37,451 bases of DNA from a bacterium (lineage in GTDB: Bacteria > UBA8248). The notes under the pieces are model-generated. The model saw nothing but the letters and a program-made list of their open reading frames with translations, was not told the DNA's origin and did not search any database. The translations under genes and the position numbers were made by a program. The DNA lies in contig JAVEPB010000121.1 in NCBI GenBank assembly GCA_030922375.1, positions 1-37,451 of the forward strand. The letters are read 5' to 3'. Below are positions 7,820 to 15,946 of this stretch, piece by piece; positions within the stretch are counted from its first letter, which is position 1, and every line of letters begins with the position of its first letter.

Positions 7820-8965
7820 TTAATGTTTCAAAAGCCCTTTCAGGATAAATAATGTCAACGTCACGGCGACGGCGATGCCGACGAAGAGGCTGATAAAGGC
7901 CACCTGCCCCGAGAGTCCCTCCACCAAAGTGAGCAGCGACATCGTCAGGGCCGCCCCGATGCCGACGTAGACGCTCACATCCCGGCCCGGAAAGCGGCGC
8001 TCGATCGCAGCGTCGATCCACGGCCACGCGAACATGGTCAAAACGATAACGAGCATACTGATAATCCCGGTCTGGAACGAAAACAGCTTGAGATACCGGA
8101 ACACCGGATAGAAATACCACTCGGGCTTGATGTGCTCGGGCGTAACGCCGGGGTTGGCCGGCTCCCCGAGTCCCACCGGAAAAATAATCGCCAATTGGCT
8201 GATGAGAAAAATCAGGAACGCGCCGATAGCCACTTCCGTAAGAACGTGGTCGGGATAGAACGGAAAGAAGCGCCCCGAATCCTCTCCGGAACCTTCCGCT
8301 CCGGAGCCCTCCTCCGGTTCGCTGACGCCGTGCAGGCGAATAATGAAGAGATGAAGCGCGATCAGGGCAATCGCCCCGACCGGCAGCAAGGCCGTGTGAA
8401 GAACATACATCCGGGTGAGGGTGTTCGCCGTGATGACGGGCCCCCCGCGAAGGAAACCGGCGGCGAATTCCCCGACGATTGGTATGGCCGCGGTGATGTT
8501 CGTGCCCACCACGGTCGCCCAGTAGGAGAGCTGGTTGTAGACGAGCGAGTAGCCCGAGAACCCGAACGTGAGGACGGTGACGAGGAGCCCCATTCCGATG
8601 AGCCAGTTGAGCTCGCGCGGCCTGCGGTAGGCGCAGGTGAAAAAGACGCGGATCATGTGGAGAATTACCGAAATCACCATCAACTCGCCCGCCCAGCGGT
8701 GCACTCCGCGCACCCACCAGCCAAAGGGAGCCTCCTGGGTGATGTAGCGCACCGACTCGAACGCCTTCTCGGGGTCGGGGACATAGTAGAAAGCGAGCGC
8801 GATTCCGCTCAAAAGCTGAATCCCGAAAAGATAGAGGGGCGTCCCGCCCAGGCAGAACCACCATTTGTGCATGTGGCGCGGGACGGGCTCGTCGAGGGCG
8901 TGCCCGAGGAGACCCCAGTCAAAGGGAATTCGCTCGTTAATCCAACTGGCGATTCTTTCCGGCAC
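7820..8965 (-). CDS. petB: Cytochrome b (fused b6/subunit IV type)
   Basis: Integral-membrane quinol-oxidising subunit of a Rieske/cytochrome b complex, 381 residues. The N-terminal four-helix domain carries heme-ligand histidines in GVHRWAGELMVISVILHM and LHTALLPVGAIALIALH. The Qo-site motif is KPEWYF (PEWY). The C-terminal helices correspond to subunit IV, so this is a full-length fused cytochrome b. A Ser/Gly/Glu-rich loop (EPEEGSGAEGSGEDSG) joins the two halves. GTG at 8965 starts 3 bases after the Rieske stop, with GAGG upstream. No cytochrome c1 or f gene accompanies it; the octaheme protein encoded next occupies that position and may act as electron acceptor or donor. Confidence 0.93.
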   Translation of the reverse strand: MPERIASWINERIPFDWGLLGHALDEPVPRHMHKWWFCLGGTPLYLFGIQLLSGIALAFYYVPDPEKAFESVRYITQEAPFGWWVRGVHRWAGELMVISVILHMIRVFFTCAYRRPRELNWLIGMGLLVTVLTFGFSGYSLVYNQLSYWATVVGTNITAAIPIVGEFAAGFLRGGPVITANTLTRMYVLHTALLPVGAIALIALHLFIIRLHGVSEPEEGSGAEGSGEDSGRFFPFYPDHVLTEVAIGAFLIFLISQLAIIFPVGLGEPANPGVTPEHIKPEWYFYPVFRYLKLFSFQTGIISMLVIVLTMFAWPWIDAAIERRFPGRDVSVYVGIGAALTMSLLTLVEGLSGQVAFISLFVGIAVAVTLTLFILKGLLKH

Positions 8966-8968
8966 GGC

Positions 8969-9436
8969 TCAAACCTCGTCCATGGAGACAAAGATGCTGG
9001 AACCACGAATCTTGACTGGTTTTTGGGCCAGCGGCGACGGAGGCGGCCCGGAAACGGGATTCCCGTCCGCGTCGAAAACGCCGTCGTGGCAGGGGCAGAA
9101 AAACGTCTTCTCCCCGGGTTTCCAGTGAACCTGACAACCCAGGTGTGTGCATGCCGTCGAAAACGCCCGAATATTTTCGCCCGAGCGGACGAGGAGGAAC
9201 TTCTGGCCGGAGAGGTCCTCCTTCAGGAGGCTTCCCCCCTCGGGCACGTCGGCGAACGCCGCAACGAGCACCGGAATTTTCCGCGGCGCCTTTTGCCTGC
9301 CGAAAATATACCGGAGCCCGTAGATGGCGGCGGTTCCATAGCTCACCGCCAGAGCGGCAATCATCCCCATGCCGACCATCGCGCCGCGGCGCTTTAGATT
9401 TTCTTCCGGCGGAGATGACGATTCGGACGCGGACAC
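8969..9436 (-). CDS. petC: Rieske 2Fe-2S protein
   Basis: Rieske iron-sulfur subunit, 155 residues, first gene of the minus-strand respiratory operon. One N-terminal TM segment (residues about 20-42) is followed by the cluster-binding boxes CTHLGC and CPCHDGVFD, giving two Cys and two His ligands. GPPPSPL is the usual Pro loop after box II. Start GTG at 9436 with AAGGAA about 10 nt upstream. It passes electrons from quinol bound at cytochrome b to a downstream cytochrome, here probably one of the multiheme proteins of this cluster. Confidence 0.94.
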   Translation of the reverse strand: MSASESSSPPEENLKRRGAMVGMGMIAALAVSYGTAAIYGLRYIFGRQKAPRKIPVLVAAFADVPEGGSLLKEDLSGQKFLLVRSGENIRAFSTACTHLGCQVHWKPGEKTFFCPCHDGVFDADGNPVSGPPPSPLAQKPVKIRGSSIFVSMDEV

Positions 9437-9741
9437 TCGCGTAATTCCTTAACCAATCAAATCGTTTCGGGGCAGCAAAGATGATTCACTCCAAGAGAAT
9501 AAGCGCAATTATCTTCGCAAAGCAACTATTCCGGCAGCCCTGAACACTTCCGGCGCCAACGAAAATTCCCTCAAATGCGATAGCGCTCGCGGAACCACAC
9601 CGCCCGGAGGCTTCGCCGCCTCAGGAACCCGCCGATCCCTGGGGGCGTTGCGAAATTGCCCGCCTAGCTGTTAGTTTTCGAGTGCCCGTGTTGAGAAAAA
9701 CGACAACCCTGTCTCTTGGCGCCATCCGCGAACGGAAGAAA
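9437..9741. other. Divergent intergenic region between the Rieske operon and the HdrD-like gene
   Basis: About 300 bp separating two divergent respiratory transcription units, so it should contain both promoters. I see no convincing -35/-10 pair on either strand. The only clear structure is a short inverted repeat, GAGGC/GCCTC with a 6-nt spacer, at 9607-9622. No credible small gene was found. A longer open frame for the downstream gene begins at TTG 9682, but its extra residues look non-conserved. Confidence 0.4.
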
Positions 9742-12009
9742 ATGACTCCGACGATGAGAAAATCATGGAACATCGCTTGCGGGTTGCTCCTTCTTATGTT
9801 CGCCATTTCGTTTTTCGCCACTACCGCAGACGGATTCCCCCGGGAAGGCGAGCTGCTGGCCAAGCCTCAGAAGACCTTCGAGTGCACGGCCTGCCACAAC
9901 CCGCACAATATGCCCAAGTTCGCTTCCGCGTCCCAGTGCCAGGTTTGTCATACGAAGGAAAAATCCGAGTTCGCGACCCATATTTATCCCCTTTACCTTC
10001 TCGCCATTATTCCCCTTTTCTTCATGGTATTCGGAATTTGGTCGCGATTCAGGCTCTGGCGGCTGGGCGGGGGCGAATACAGACTGGATCAAATCCCCCG
10101 GCGCATCGGAGGCCTTCTCGCCGAGGTATTCACCTACCGCCGCCTGATGCGTGACCCCTACGGCGGCCTGATGCACCTCTTTATTTTTTACGGATTCCTC
10201 GCCGAGTTGATCGCCACCTCCCTCCTCGCGGCCCAGGAATGGTCCGGAACCCAATTTCTCAAGGGGCCGGTTTATCTGTGGTATTCCCTCTTGAGCGACC
10301 TTTTCGGGCTGGTGGCGATTGTCGGAATCGGTATGGCTATCTGGCGGCGCGCCTTCCTTCGCCCGGATCGCATCAACACGGTTCTGGACGACTGGATCGC
10401 GCTGGGGCTCATGCTCCTGGTCTTCGTTCAGGGATTCGTCATCGAGGGCGCCCGCATCGCCGCGACCGAGCTTCCCGGAAATCTTCCCCAGGCCCCGTGG
10501 TCGCCGGTGGGCTATGCGTTCGCGCTCATCATGAAGGATTGGAGCCCGGAGCACCTCGGGAGCTTTCACCGCTTTCAGTGGTGGTTCCACGCGGCGACGG
10601 CCTTCACATTCCTCGGCTATCTGGGATTCGGCAAGGTCAACCATATCTGGTATGGCCTGCTGAATATTTTCTTCCGGAACCTCGGACCGAGCGGGAAACT
10701 CTCCTTCATCGACATCGAGGCGACGATGGAAACCGACCCCGACGCCATCGAGACGCTCGGGACCGATAAAATAGACCAGTATTCCTGGAAGGGCCTGCTC
10801 GATCTTGACGCCTGCACGAACTGCGGGCGCTGCGAGGAGGTGTGCCCCGCCCATGCGAGCGGGGTGGCGCTGAGCCCGCGCAAGCTTATCCGCAACCTGA
10901 AGGATCACCTGACCGAAAACGGGCCCGCCATCCTCAAAGCGCGCGCCAACGGCGCGGATGCGCAGCCGGAGACCGATCCTCTCTTCGGCGAGAGCGGAGA
11001 CGCGGACGGAGAGCTGCGGCCGGCCGTTCTCGAGGAGGAGTTGTGGGGTTGCCGGACCTGCGGCGCCTGCCAGCGGGAGTGCCCCGTGTTCATCGAGCAT
11101 ATTCCCAAGATGGTGGACATGCGGCGCTACCTCGTGATGATGGATTCGAAAATGGGCGATGATGCGCGCCAGTTCCTCAAGAACATGGACGAACGGATGC
11201 ATCCCTGGACCGGCGCGCAGCACAACCGCGAGGAATGGTACGAAGACCTCGAGGTGAAGGTTCTCGGCAAGGGAGAGACGGCGGAGTATCTTTTTTGGGT
11301 CGGTTGCACCGGGTCGATGATCGATCGCAACATCGCGGTCAGCCGCGCCATGGTGAAGGTCCTCGATGCCGCCGGAGTGGATTTCGCCATCCTCGGCCCC
11401 GAGGAAGTCTGCACGGGCGACCCGGCCCGCCGCGCGGGCGGCGAGTTCACCTTCCAGATGTGCGCCAAGCAAAATATCGCGACCCTCGACGGCTACAGCG
11501 TCAAGAAAATTATCACGACCTGCCCACACTGCTTCAACACCTACAAGAACGAGTACCCCGACTTCGGCGGACACTACGAAGTCATCCATCACTCCGAGCT
11601 GATACACGATCTGATCAGAAGCGGCCGCCTGAAACTCAATGGATCTCTCGAATCCATCACCTACCACGACCCCTGCTACCTCGCCCGGCACAACGGCGTC
11701 GTCGATGAGCCCCGCGAAGTTCTTCACCAGATTGCGGGTCCGGGGGAGTTCCGCGAACTTTCAAGGAGCCGGGACCGGGCACTTTGCTGCGGCTCGGGGG
11801 GCGGATACGCCTGGATGGATGACGACCCTCAAAAAAGGATCAACCACATCCGCCTCGAGGACGTAAAAGCCTCCGGGGCCAAAACCGCGGCTGTTTCGTG
11901 CCCGTTTTGCATGCAGATGTTCGACGACGCGCTCAAAACACTCGACCCCGATAAAACGATCCGGGCCGCCGACATCGCCGAACTCGTGGCCGAGGCTCTG
12001 GAGGAATAG
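9742..12009 (+). CDS. HdrD/FadF-like membrane Fe-S oxidoreductase with N-terminal diheme domain
   Basis: Large membrane oxidoreductase (755 residues). Order of parts: an N-terminal TM/signal; two CxxCH sites (CTACH near residue 48, CQVCH near 66); a NarI/DsrM-like multi-helix membrane region (about 85-320); two 4Fe-4S motifs (CTNCGRCEEVCP near 358, CRTCGACQRECP near 437); then two CCG (DUF224) cysteine-rich domains as in heterodisulfide reductase HdrD (CTGDPARRAG, TTCPHCFNTYKNE, YHDPCYLARHNG, CCGSGGGYAW). Relatives such as FadF/EtfD link ETF or thiol/disulfide substrates to menaquinone. The heme-bearing extracytoplasmic head is not usual in that family. ATG at 9742 is preceded by GGAAG; ATG 9754 is an alternative. 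Confidence 0.88.
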   Translation: MTPTMRKSWNIACGLLLLMFAISFFATTADGFPREGELLAKPQKTFECTACHNPHNMPKFASASQCQVCHTKEKSEFATHIYPLYLLAIIPLFFMVFGIWSRFRLWRLGGGEYRLDQIPRRIGGLLAEVFTYRRLMRDPYGGLMHLFIFYGFLAELIATSLLAAQEWSGTQFLKGPVYLWYSLLSDLFGLVAIVGIGMAIWRRAFLRPDRINTVLDDWIALGLMLLVFVQGFVIEGARIAATELPGNLPQAPWSPVGYAFALIMKDWSPEHLGSFHRFQWWFHAATAFTFLGYLGFGKVNHIWYGLLNIFFRNLGPSGKLSFIDIEATMETDPDAIETLGTDKIDQYSWKGLLDLDACTNCGRCEEVCPAHASGVALSPRKLIRNLKDHLTENGPAILKARANGADAQPETDPLFGESGDADGELRPAVLEEELWGCRTCGACQRECPVFIEHIPKMVDMRRYLVMMDSKMGDDARQFLKNMDERMHPWTGAQHNREEWYEDLEVKVLGKGETAEYLFWVGCTGSMIDRNIAVSRAMVKVLDAAGVDFAILGPEEVCTGDPARRAGGEFTFQMCAKQNIATLDGYSVKKIITTCPHCFNTYKNEYPDFGGHYEVIHHSELIHDLIRSGRLKLNGSLESITYHDPCYLARHNGVVDEPREVLHQIAGPGEFRELSRSRDRALCCGSGGGYAWMDDDPQKRINHIRLEDVKASGAKTAAVSCPFCMQMFDDALKTLDPDKTIRAADIAELVAEALEE

Positions 12010-12134
12010 ACGCCGCTGCCGGATTCTCTTCAATTCCAGGAAAAGTACCGTCCTTGCGGCTAAAACCGGAACAACCCATACTTAGTTTAGCGACTCTCCC
12101 TTTGGTTCCTCTCTATTTCGACTAGGAGGCGGCG

Positions 12135-12791
12135 ATGCGCTTTTTAACAACGGTCTCTTTTTTTACCGCTTTATTATTAGCTATTCCCAGCAGCGCCATT
12201 TCCCAAGAGCCGATCCGTCCCCTGGGCGAGAAGATCAGTTCCGGCCACACCCTTTTCAATATGCATGGCTGCTCGACCTGCCACTCCGTCAAGGGTAAGG
12301 GAGGTGCACAGACCGGGCCCGATCTCGGGCGCGTCACCCTCTGGGCCTCGCCCGTCCTGGGCGCCGCCGTCATGTGGAACCATGTTCCGATCATGTCTAA
12401 AACCATCAAGGATAAGAAACTGAAATGGCCCCGCTTCAAGGGCGAGGAAATCGGGGATATTTTCACCTACCTCAATTCCCTGAACCGTCGGCCGGGGGCC
12501 AGCGTCGTTTTCCGGGCGAACAAGGCGCAAGGCAAATCTTTTTTCGACGAAATCGGCTGCCAAACCTGCCACGGCCCACCTTTTGGAGGCGGACACTATG
12601 GGCCCGACCTCGGAGAAGCGGTAAGCCGCCTCGGGAACGTGAACGCATTTTCGACCCGGATGCTCCGCCACGCGCCGATGATGATCGAACGCGCCAAAAG
12701 GGAGAAAATCCACTGGCCGCGCCTGAACGGTCACCAGATTTCGAGCATCTTTGCCTACCTGAAATCCATCGCGGTGGCGAGAAAACCCTGA
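12135..12791 (+). CDS. Diheme cytochrome c (two tandem class I domains)
   Basis: Exported cytochrome of 218 residues. A signal peptide ending near SSAISQ is followed by two similar class I domains. Each has CxxCH (CSTCH, CQTCH), a GPDLG motif, and a distal region with methionines suitable as sixth ligand (VPIMSKT and APMMIER), then a matching KWPRFKGEEIGDIFTYLNSL / HWPRLNGHQISSIFAYLKSI. The internal repeat shows domain duplication. The ATG at 12135 has AGGAGG 6 nt upstream. It follows the HdrD-like gene by about 125 bp on the same strand and probably shuttles electrons for it or for the divergent Rieske/b/HAO-like complex. Confidence 0.88.
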   Translation: MRFLTTVSFFTALLLAIPSSAISQEPIRPLGEKISSGHTLFNMHGCSTCHSVKGKGGAQTGPDLGRVTLWASPVLGAAVMWNHVPIMSKTIKDKKLKWPRFKGEEIGDIFTYLNSLNRRPGASVVFRANKAQGKSFFDEIGCQTCHGPPFGGGHYGPDLGEAVSRLGNVNAFSTRMLRHAPMMIERAKREKIHWPRLNGHQISSIFAYLKSIAVARKP

Positions 12792-12897
12792 CCGGTTAAG
12801 AGCGCCAAGGACGACTCTCTTGCCGGGGGCATGCGGCTCGGTGCATGATGAGAGGAGTCCACAACAGATAAAAAAATAATTACGGAGGTTGACCCTC

Positions 12898-13878
12898 ATG
12901 TCGCCACTTCAGGTTCTCGGCCCAGACGAAGTTATCGCCCGCCTCCGAGAGTTGCGCGAAAAGCAGCCGGTCCAGTTCTCTGCGTTTTACTCCAGCCACA
13001 TCGGCGGGATCGTCACCGATCCCGCATTGATGATGATTCCCTTCGACGACCATATGGTTCACCGCGGACACGGCATCTTCGACACCGCTGCGATCGTGGA
13101 AGGGAAAATCTACGACCTCGAGGCCCACCTAGACCGTTTTCACCGCTCGGCGGCGGCCTCGAAGCTGACCCCTCCCTGCGACCGAGACGAGATGCGCGAT
13201 ATCATCGTTCAGACCACCGCGATCTCGGGCCAACGGAAAGGATCGATCCGCTACTGGATGTCCTCGGGGACCGGAAACCTGGGTCTTGTTCCCGCGGGGG
13301 GAGCTGAAACCGGATTCTTCGTGATGATTTTTCCGGGCCTCGCATATGACGACCGCTACTACTCCGAGGGGATGCGGGTGATGACCACGACCTACCCGAT
13401 CAAGCCCTCGCTCTACGCAATAACGAAAAGCACCAACTATTTGCCAAATGTCCTGATGCAGCTCGAAGCCAAGGAAAAAGGGCTCGACAACGGGGTATTC
13501 ACCGACAAGGAGGGCAATGTCGGCGAGGGCTCGAACATGAACATGGCATTTGTCACCCGGGACGGAGTGCTGAAACACCCCCGTTTCGACAATATCCTCT
13601 CGGGATGCACCGTGGTGCGCCTCCTGGAGTTGGCTCCCGCGCTCGTGAGCCTGGGCGTCATCAAGGATATCGTCGTGGGCGATATTCCGGTCGAGGAGGC
13701 GAAGGACTCGGCGGAGATGATGCTGATCGGCAGCTCGATTCAGGTCGCGCCGGTGGTGGAATGGGACGGAAAAATGATTGGGGACGGCAAACCGGGCCCC
13801 GTTTCTAAGGCGATGCTCCGGCTGCTTGAGGAGGATATGACATCAGGGGAGGGAAGGTTGATCGACGTGCCGTATTAA
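12898..13878 (+). CDS. Class IV PLP aminotransferase (branched-chain / D-amino acid type)
   Basis: Fold-type IV aminotransferase of 326 residues. Typical parts: PFDDHMVHRGHGIFDTAAIVEGKIYDLEAHLDRF, then AITKSTNYLPNVLMQLEAKEKG, in which the Lys of TKSTNY is the PLP-binding residue, and NVGEGSNMNMAFV and LSGCTVVRLLELA, which form the phosphate and cofactor loops. The family covers branched-chain aminotransferases, D-amino acid aminotransferases and aminodeoxychorismate lyase; the KSTNYLPN pattern resembles the D-amino acid group, but I cannot settle the substrate. The ATG at 12898 is favoured by GGAGG 9 nt upstream; a TTG at 12889 is too close to it. It stands alone between a cytochrome gene and the KamA-family gene. 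Confidence 0.85.
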   Translation: MSPLQVLGPDEVIARLRELREKQPVQFSAFYSSHIGGIVTDPALMMIPFDDHMVHRGHGIFDTAAIVEGKIYDLEAHLDRFHRSAAASKLTPPCDRDEMRDIIVQTTAISGQRKGSIRYWMSSGTGNLGLVPAGGAETGFFVMIFPGLAYDDRYYSEGMRVMTTTYPIKPSLYAITKSTNYLPNVLMQLEAKEKGLDNGVFTDKEGNVGEGSNMNMAFVTRDGVLKHPRFDNILSGCTVVRLLELAPALVSLGVIKDIVVGDIPVEEAKDSAEMMLIGSSIQVAPVVEWDGKMIGDGKPGPVSKAMLRLLEEDMTSGEGRLIDVPY

Positions 13879-14267
13879 TTTCTTTCCTTGGTCGGTCCGC
13901 CGGCCGCTTGGCGAGCGAATATTTTTCTAACCTGTTGATTCCTCCCCCCCCTGTTGATTTCAAGACCGGGAAAAAAGTTAAAGTTTATCTTTAGAAAACA
14001 CCCCCTAAGTTTTAGTTGTACTTCATAATCAACCAATGCCGCTAGCCGAGCGGGCGGTTATCGTGTATTATTAAAGATGTTCTTTTACATCATTTTAAAT
14101 TTTTATTGATTCGACCGCCCGGGGATTTACCTCTCTTTATACATGAGACTTTTCTCCCGCCCTCTCGAAAATCGGCATGGGATTGGAGGTTCCGGGCAAA
14201 TATAACTAAACCTTTCACGCCGGTTCGGGCGGCTCCCAAGCTGCCGCCGGACGGGCCAAGGAAAATC
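13879..14267. other. AT-rich intergenic region upstream of the KamA-family gene
   Basis: About 390 bp without a credible gene, markedly AT-rich between roughly 13975 and 14110 compared with its surroundings. It contains a GATGT/ACATC inverted repeat with a 6-nt loop at 14076-14091. It probably holds the promoter of the KamA-family gene. I cannot point to a convincing -35/-10 pair. An open frame from 14106 runs into the downstream gene, but the residues before 14268 look non-coding. Confidence 0.4.
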
Positions 14268-15728
14268 ATGAGCAGACCATCATTTACCAGCGATAACTCC
14301 TCATACCCTAATCCTTTTCCGGTACCCGGGATGATCCCCAGACATCCGGGCCGGTTTCGGGGGGAGGGTGACTCCGCCTCTCACACCAATTTTCCGGCCA
14401 GTCCTTTCCGGGTGTTCACGGCGCGCCAGCTGGATAAAATCCCGCAGCTCGAACTCCTCTCCAGAGACCAGCGGTTTTCGATGAAGGTGGTTTCGAGCGT
14501 ACTCCCCTTTAGAGTGAATCAATATGTCATCGACAGTCTCATCGACTGGGGCAATGTTCCGGAAGACCCCATCTTTCAGCTCACTTTCCCCCAGCCCGGC
14601 ATGTTGTCTCCCGAAAACTTCGACCGGATGGCGGACCTGATCAGAGGCGGGGCCTCCAAGACGGAAATCGATGCGGCGGCGAACCAGATCAGGGCCCAGT
14701 TGAATCCTCATCCGGCAGGTCAGCAGGAACTCAACGTTCCCATGCTCGGCGACGAAGCAATGGAGGGGATGCAACATAAATACCGCGAAACCGTTCTTTT
14801 CTTCCCGAGCCGGGGACAAACCTGCCACTCTTACTGCACCTTTTGTTTCCGGTGGGCGCAGTTCATAGGAGACAAGGGACTCAGGTTCGCTTCGCACGAA
14901 GCCGAATCGCTCCACGCCTATCTCGCGGCGCATCCGGACGTGACCGATCTTCTTCTTACCGGCGGCGACCCGATGGTCATGAAAACCCGGAACCTGGAGG
15001 ACTATCTGTACCCCTTGGCCAACGACCCCACCCTCGAGCATATTCAAACCGTTCGAATCGGGACAAAATCCATGACCTTCTGGCCTCACCGGTTTGTCAC
15101 GGACGACGATGCCGACGATATGCTTCGCCTCCTGGAGCGGATCGTGAAAGCCGGAAAACATGTGGCCCTGATGGCCCACTATAACCATTGGCGCGAGATG
15201 GAGACCGACATCGCCCGCGAGGCCATCCAGAGGGTTCGAGGGACCGGCGCGATTATCCGCAGCCAGGGGCCCGCCCTGGCGCACATCAACGACAACGCCG
15301 ACACCTGGGCTCGAACATGGCGAACCCAGGTAAAACTCGGGATCGTCCCCTACTACATGTTCGTTGAAAGGGACACCGGCGCGCGCCGCTACTTTGAAAT
15401 TCCGCTGATAAAAGCATTTGAGATTTACAGCGGAGCGATAAAGAAGGTTTCGGGGCTCGGGCGCACGGTCCGCGGCCCCAGCATGAGCGCGGAGCCGGGC
15501 AAAGTGGAGATTCAGGGCGTTTCAGAAATCCGGGGCGAGAAGGTTTTCGTATTAAGGTTCATTCAGGGCCGGAATCCCGACTGGGCGCAACGTCCGTTTT
15601 TCGCGAAATTCGACGAGAAAGCCATATGGCTCGATCGGCTCGTCCCCGCCTTCGGCGAAAAGGAATTTTTCTACGAAGCCGAGTTCCGGGCGATGAAAGA
15701 AAATATGGCCGAGGCGTTATCCAGATAG
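14268..15728 (+). CDS. KamA-family radical SAM protein (lysine 2,3-aminomutase-like)
   Basis: Radical SAM enzyme of 486 residues related to lysine 2,3-aminomutase, which moves an amino group using SAM, a 4Fe-4S cluster and PLP. The cluster motif CHSYCTFC (CxxxCxxC) is at residues 186-193. ETVLFFPSRGQTCHSYCTFC, DLLLTGGDPMVM and HVALMAHYNH are family-typical. A lysine in EPGKVEI (about residue 412) lies where KamA has its PLP lysine in PGGGGKVP, but the glycine run is replaced, so PLP binding is likely yet unproven. The N-terminal ~100 residues are longer than in classical KamA and low in similarity. ATG 14268 has AAGGA upstream. Substrate unknown: lysine, glutamate or another amino acid are all possible. 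Confidence 0.82.
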   Translation: MSRPSFTSDNSSYPNPFPVPGMIPRHPGRFRGEGDSASHTNFPASPFRVFTARQLDKIPQLELLSRDQRFSMKVVSSVLPFRVNQYVIDSLIDWGNVPEDPIFQLTFPQPGMLSPENFDRMADLIRGGASKTEIDAAANQIRAQLNPHPAGQQELNVPMLGDEAMEGMQHKYRETVLFFPSRGQTCHSYCTFCFRWAQFIGDKGLRFASHEAESLHAYLAAHPDVTDLLLTGGDPMVMKTRNLEDYLYPLANDPTLEHIQTVRIGTKSMTFWPHRFVTDDDADDMLRLLERIVKAGKHVALMAHYNHWREMETDIAREAIQRVRGTGAIIRSQGPALAHINDNADTWARTWRTQVKLGIVPYYMFVERDTGARRYFEIPLIKAFEIYSGAIKKVSGLGRTVRGPSMSAEPGKVEIQGVSEIRGEKVFVLRFIQGRNPDWAQRPFFAKFDEKAIWLDRLVPAFGEKEFFYEAEFRAMKENMAEALSR

Positions 15729-15946
15729 CCCGCCGCCCGATTGTCCCTTCAGACCACTTCTCCTGGATTGTTTTTCCAGAGCTATTTTTTTTTAAAAATC
15801 CACCGGCATGTCTATCCCCGGGCCGGTTTATGCGCGCAAGAATAATCCGCACGGGGATGCCAGCACAGACGGACGCCCGCCGGTACGGGCGCACCCCCAG
15901 AGCCGTAAAAACGGACGGCAAGTATCAAGCCGCCAAACGGGTCGCC

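Noticed and set aside
9763-11727. Long minus-strand open frame (654 codons) opposite the HdrD-like gene
   Set aside because: Antisense shadow; the plus strand encodes all Fe-S and heme motifs.
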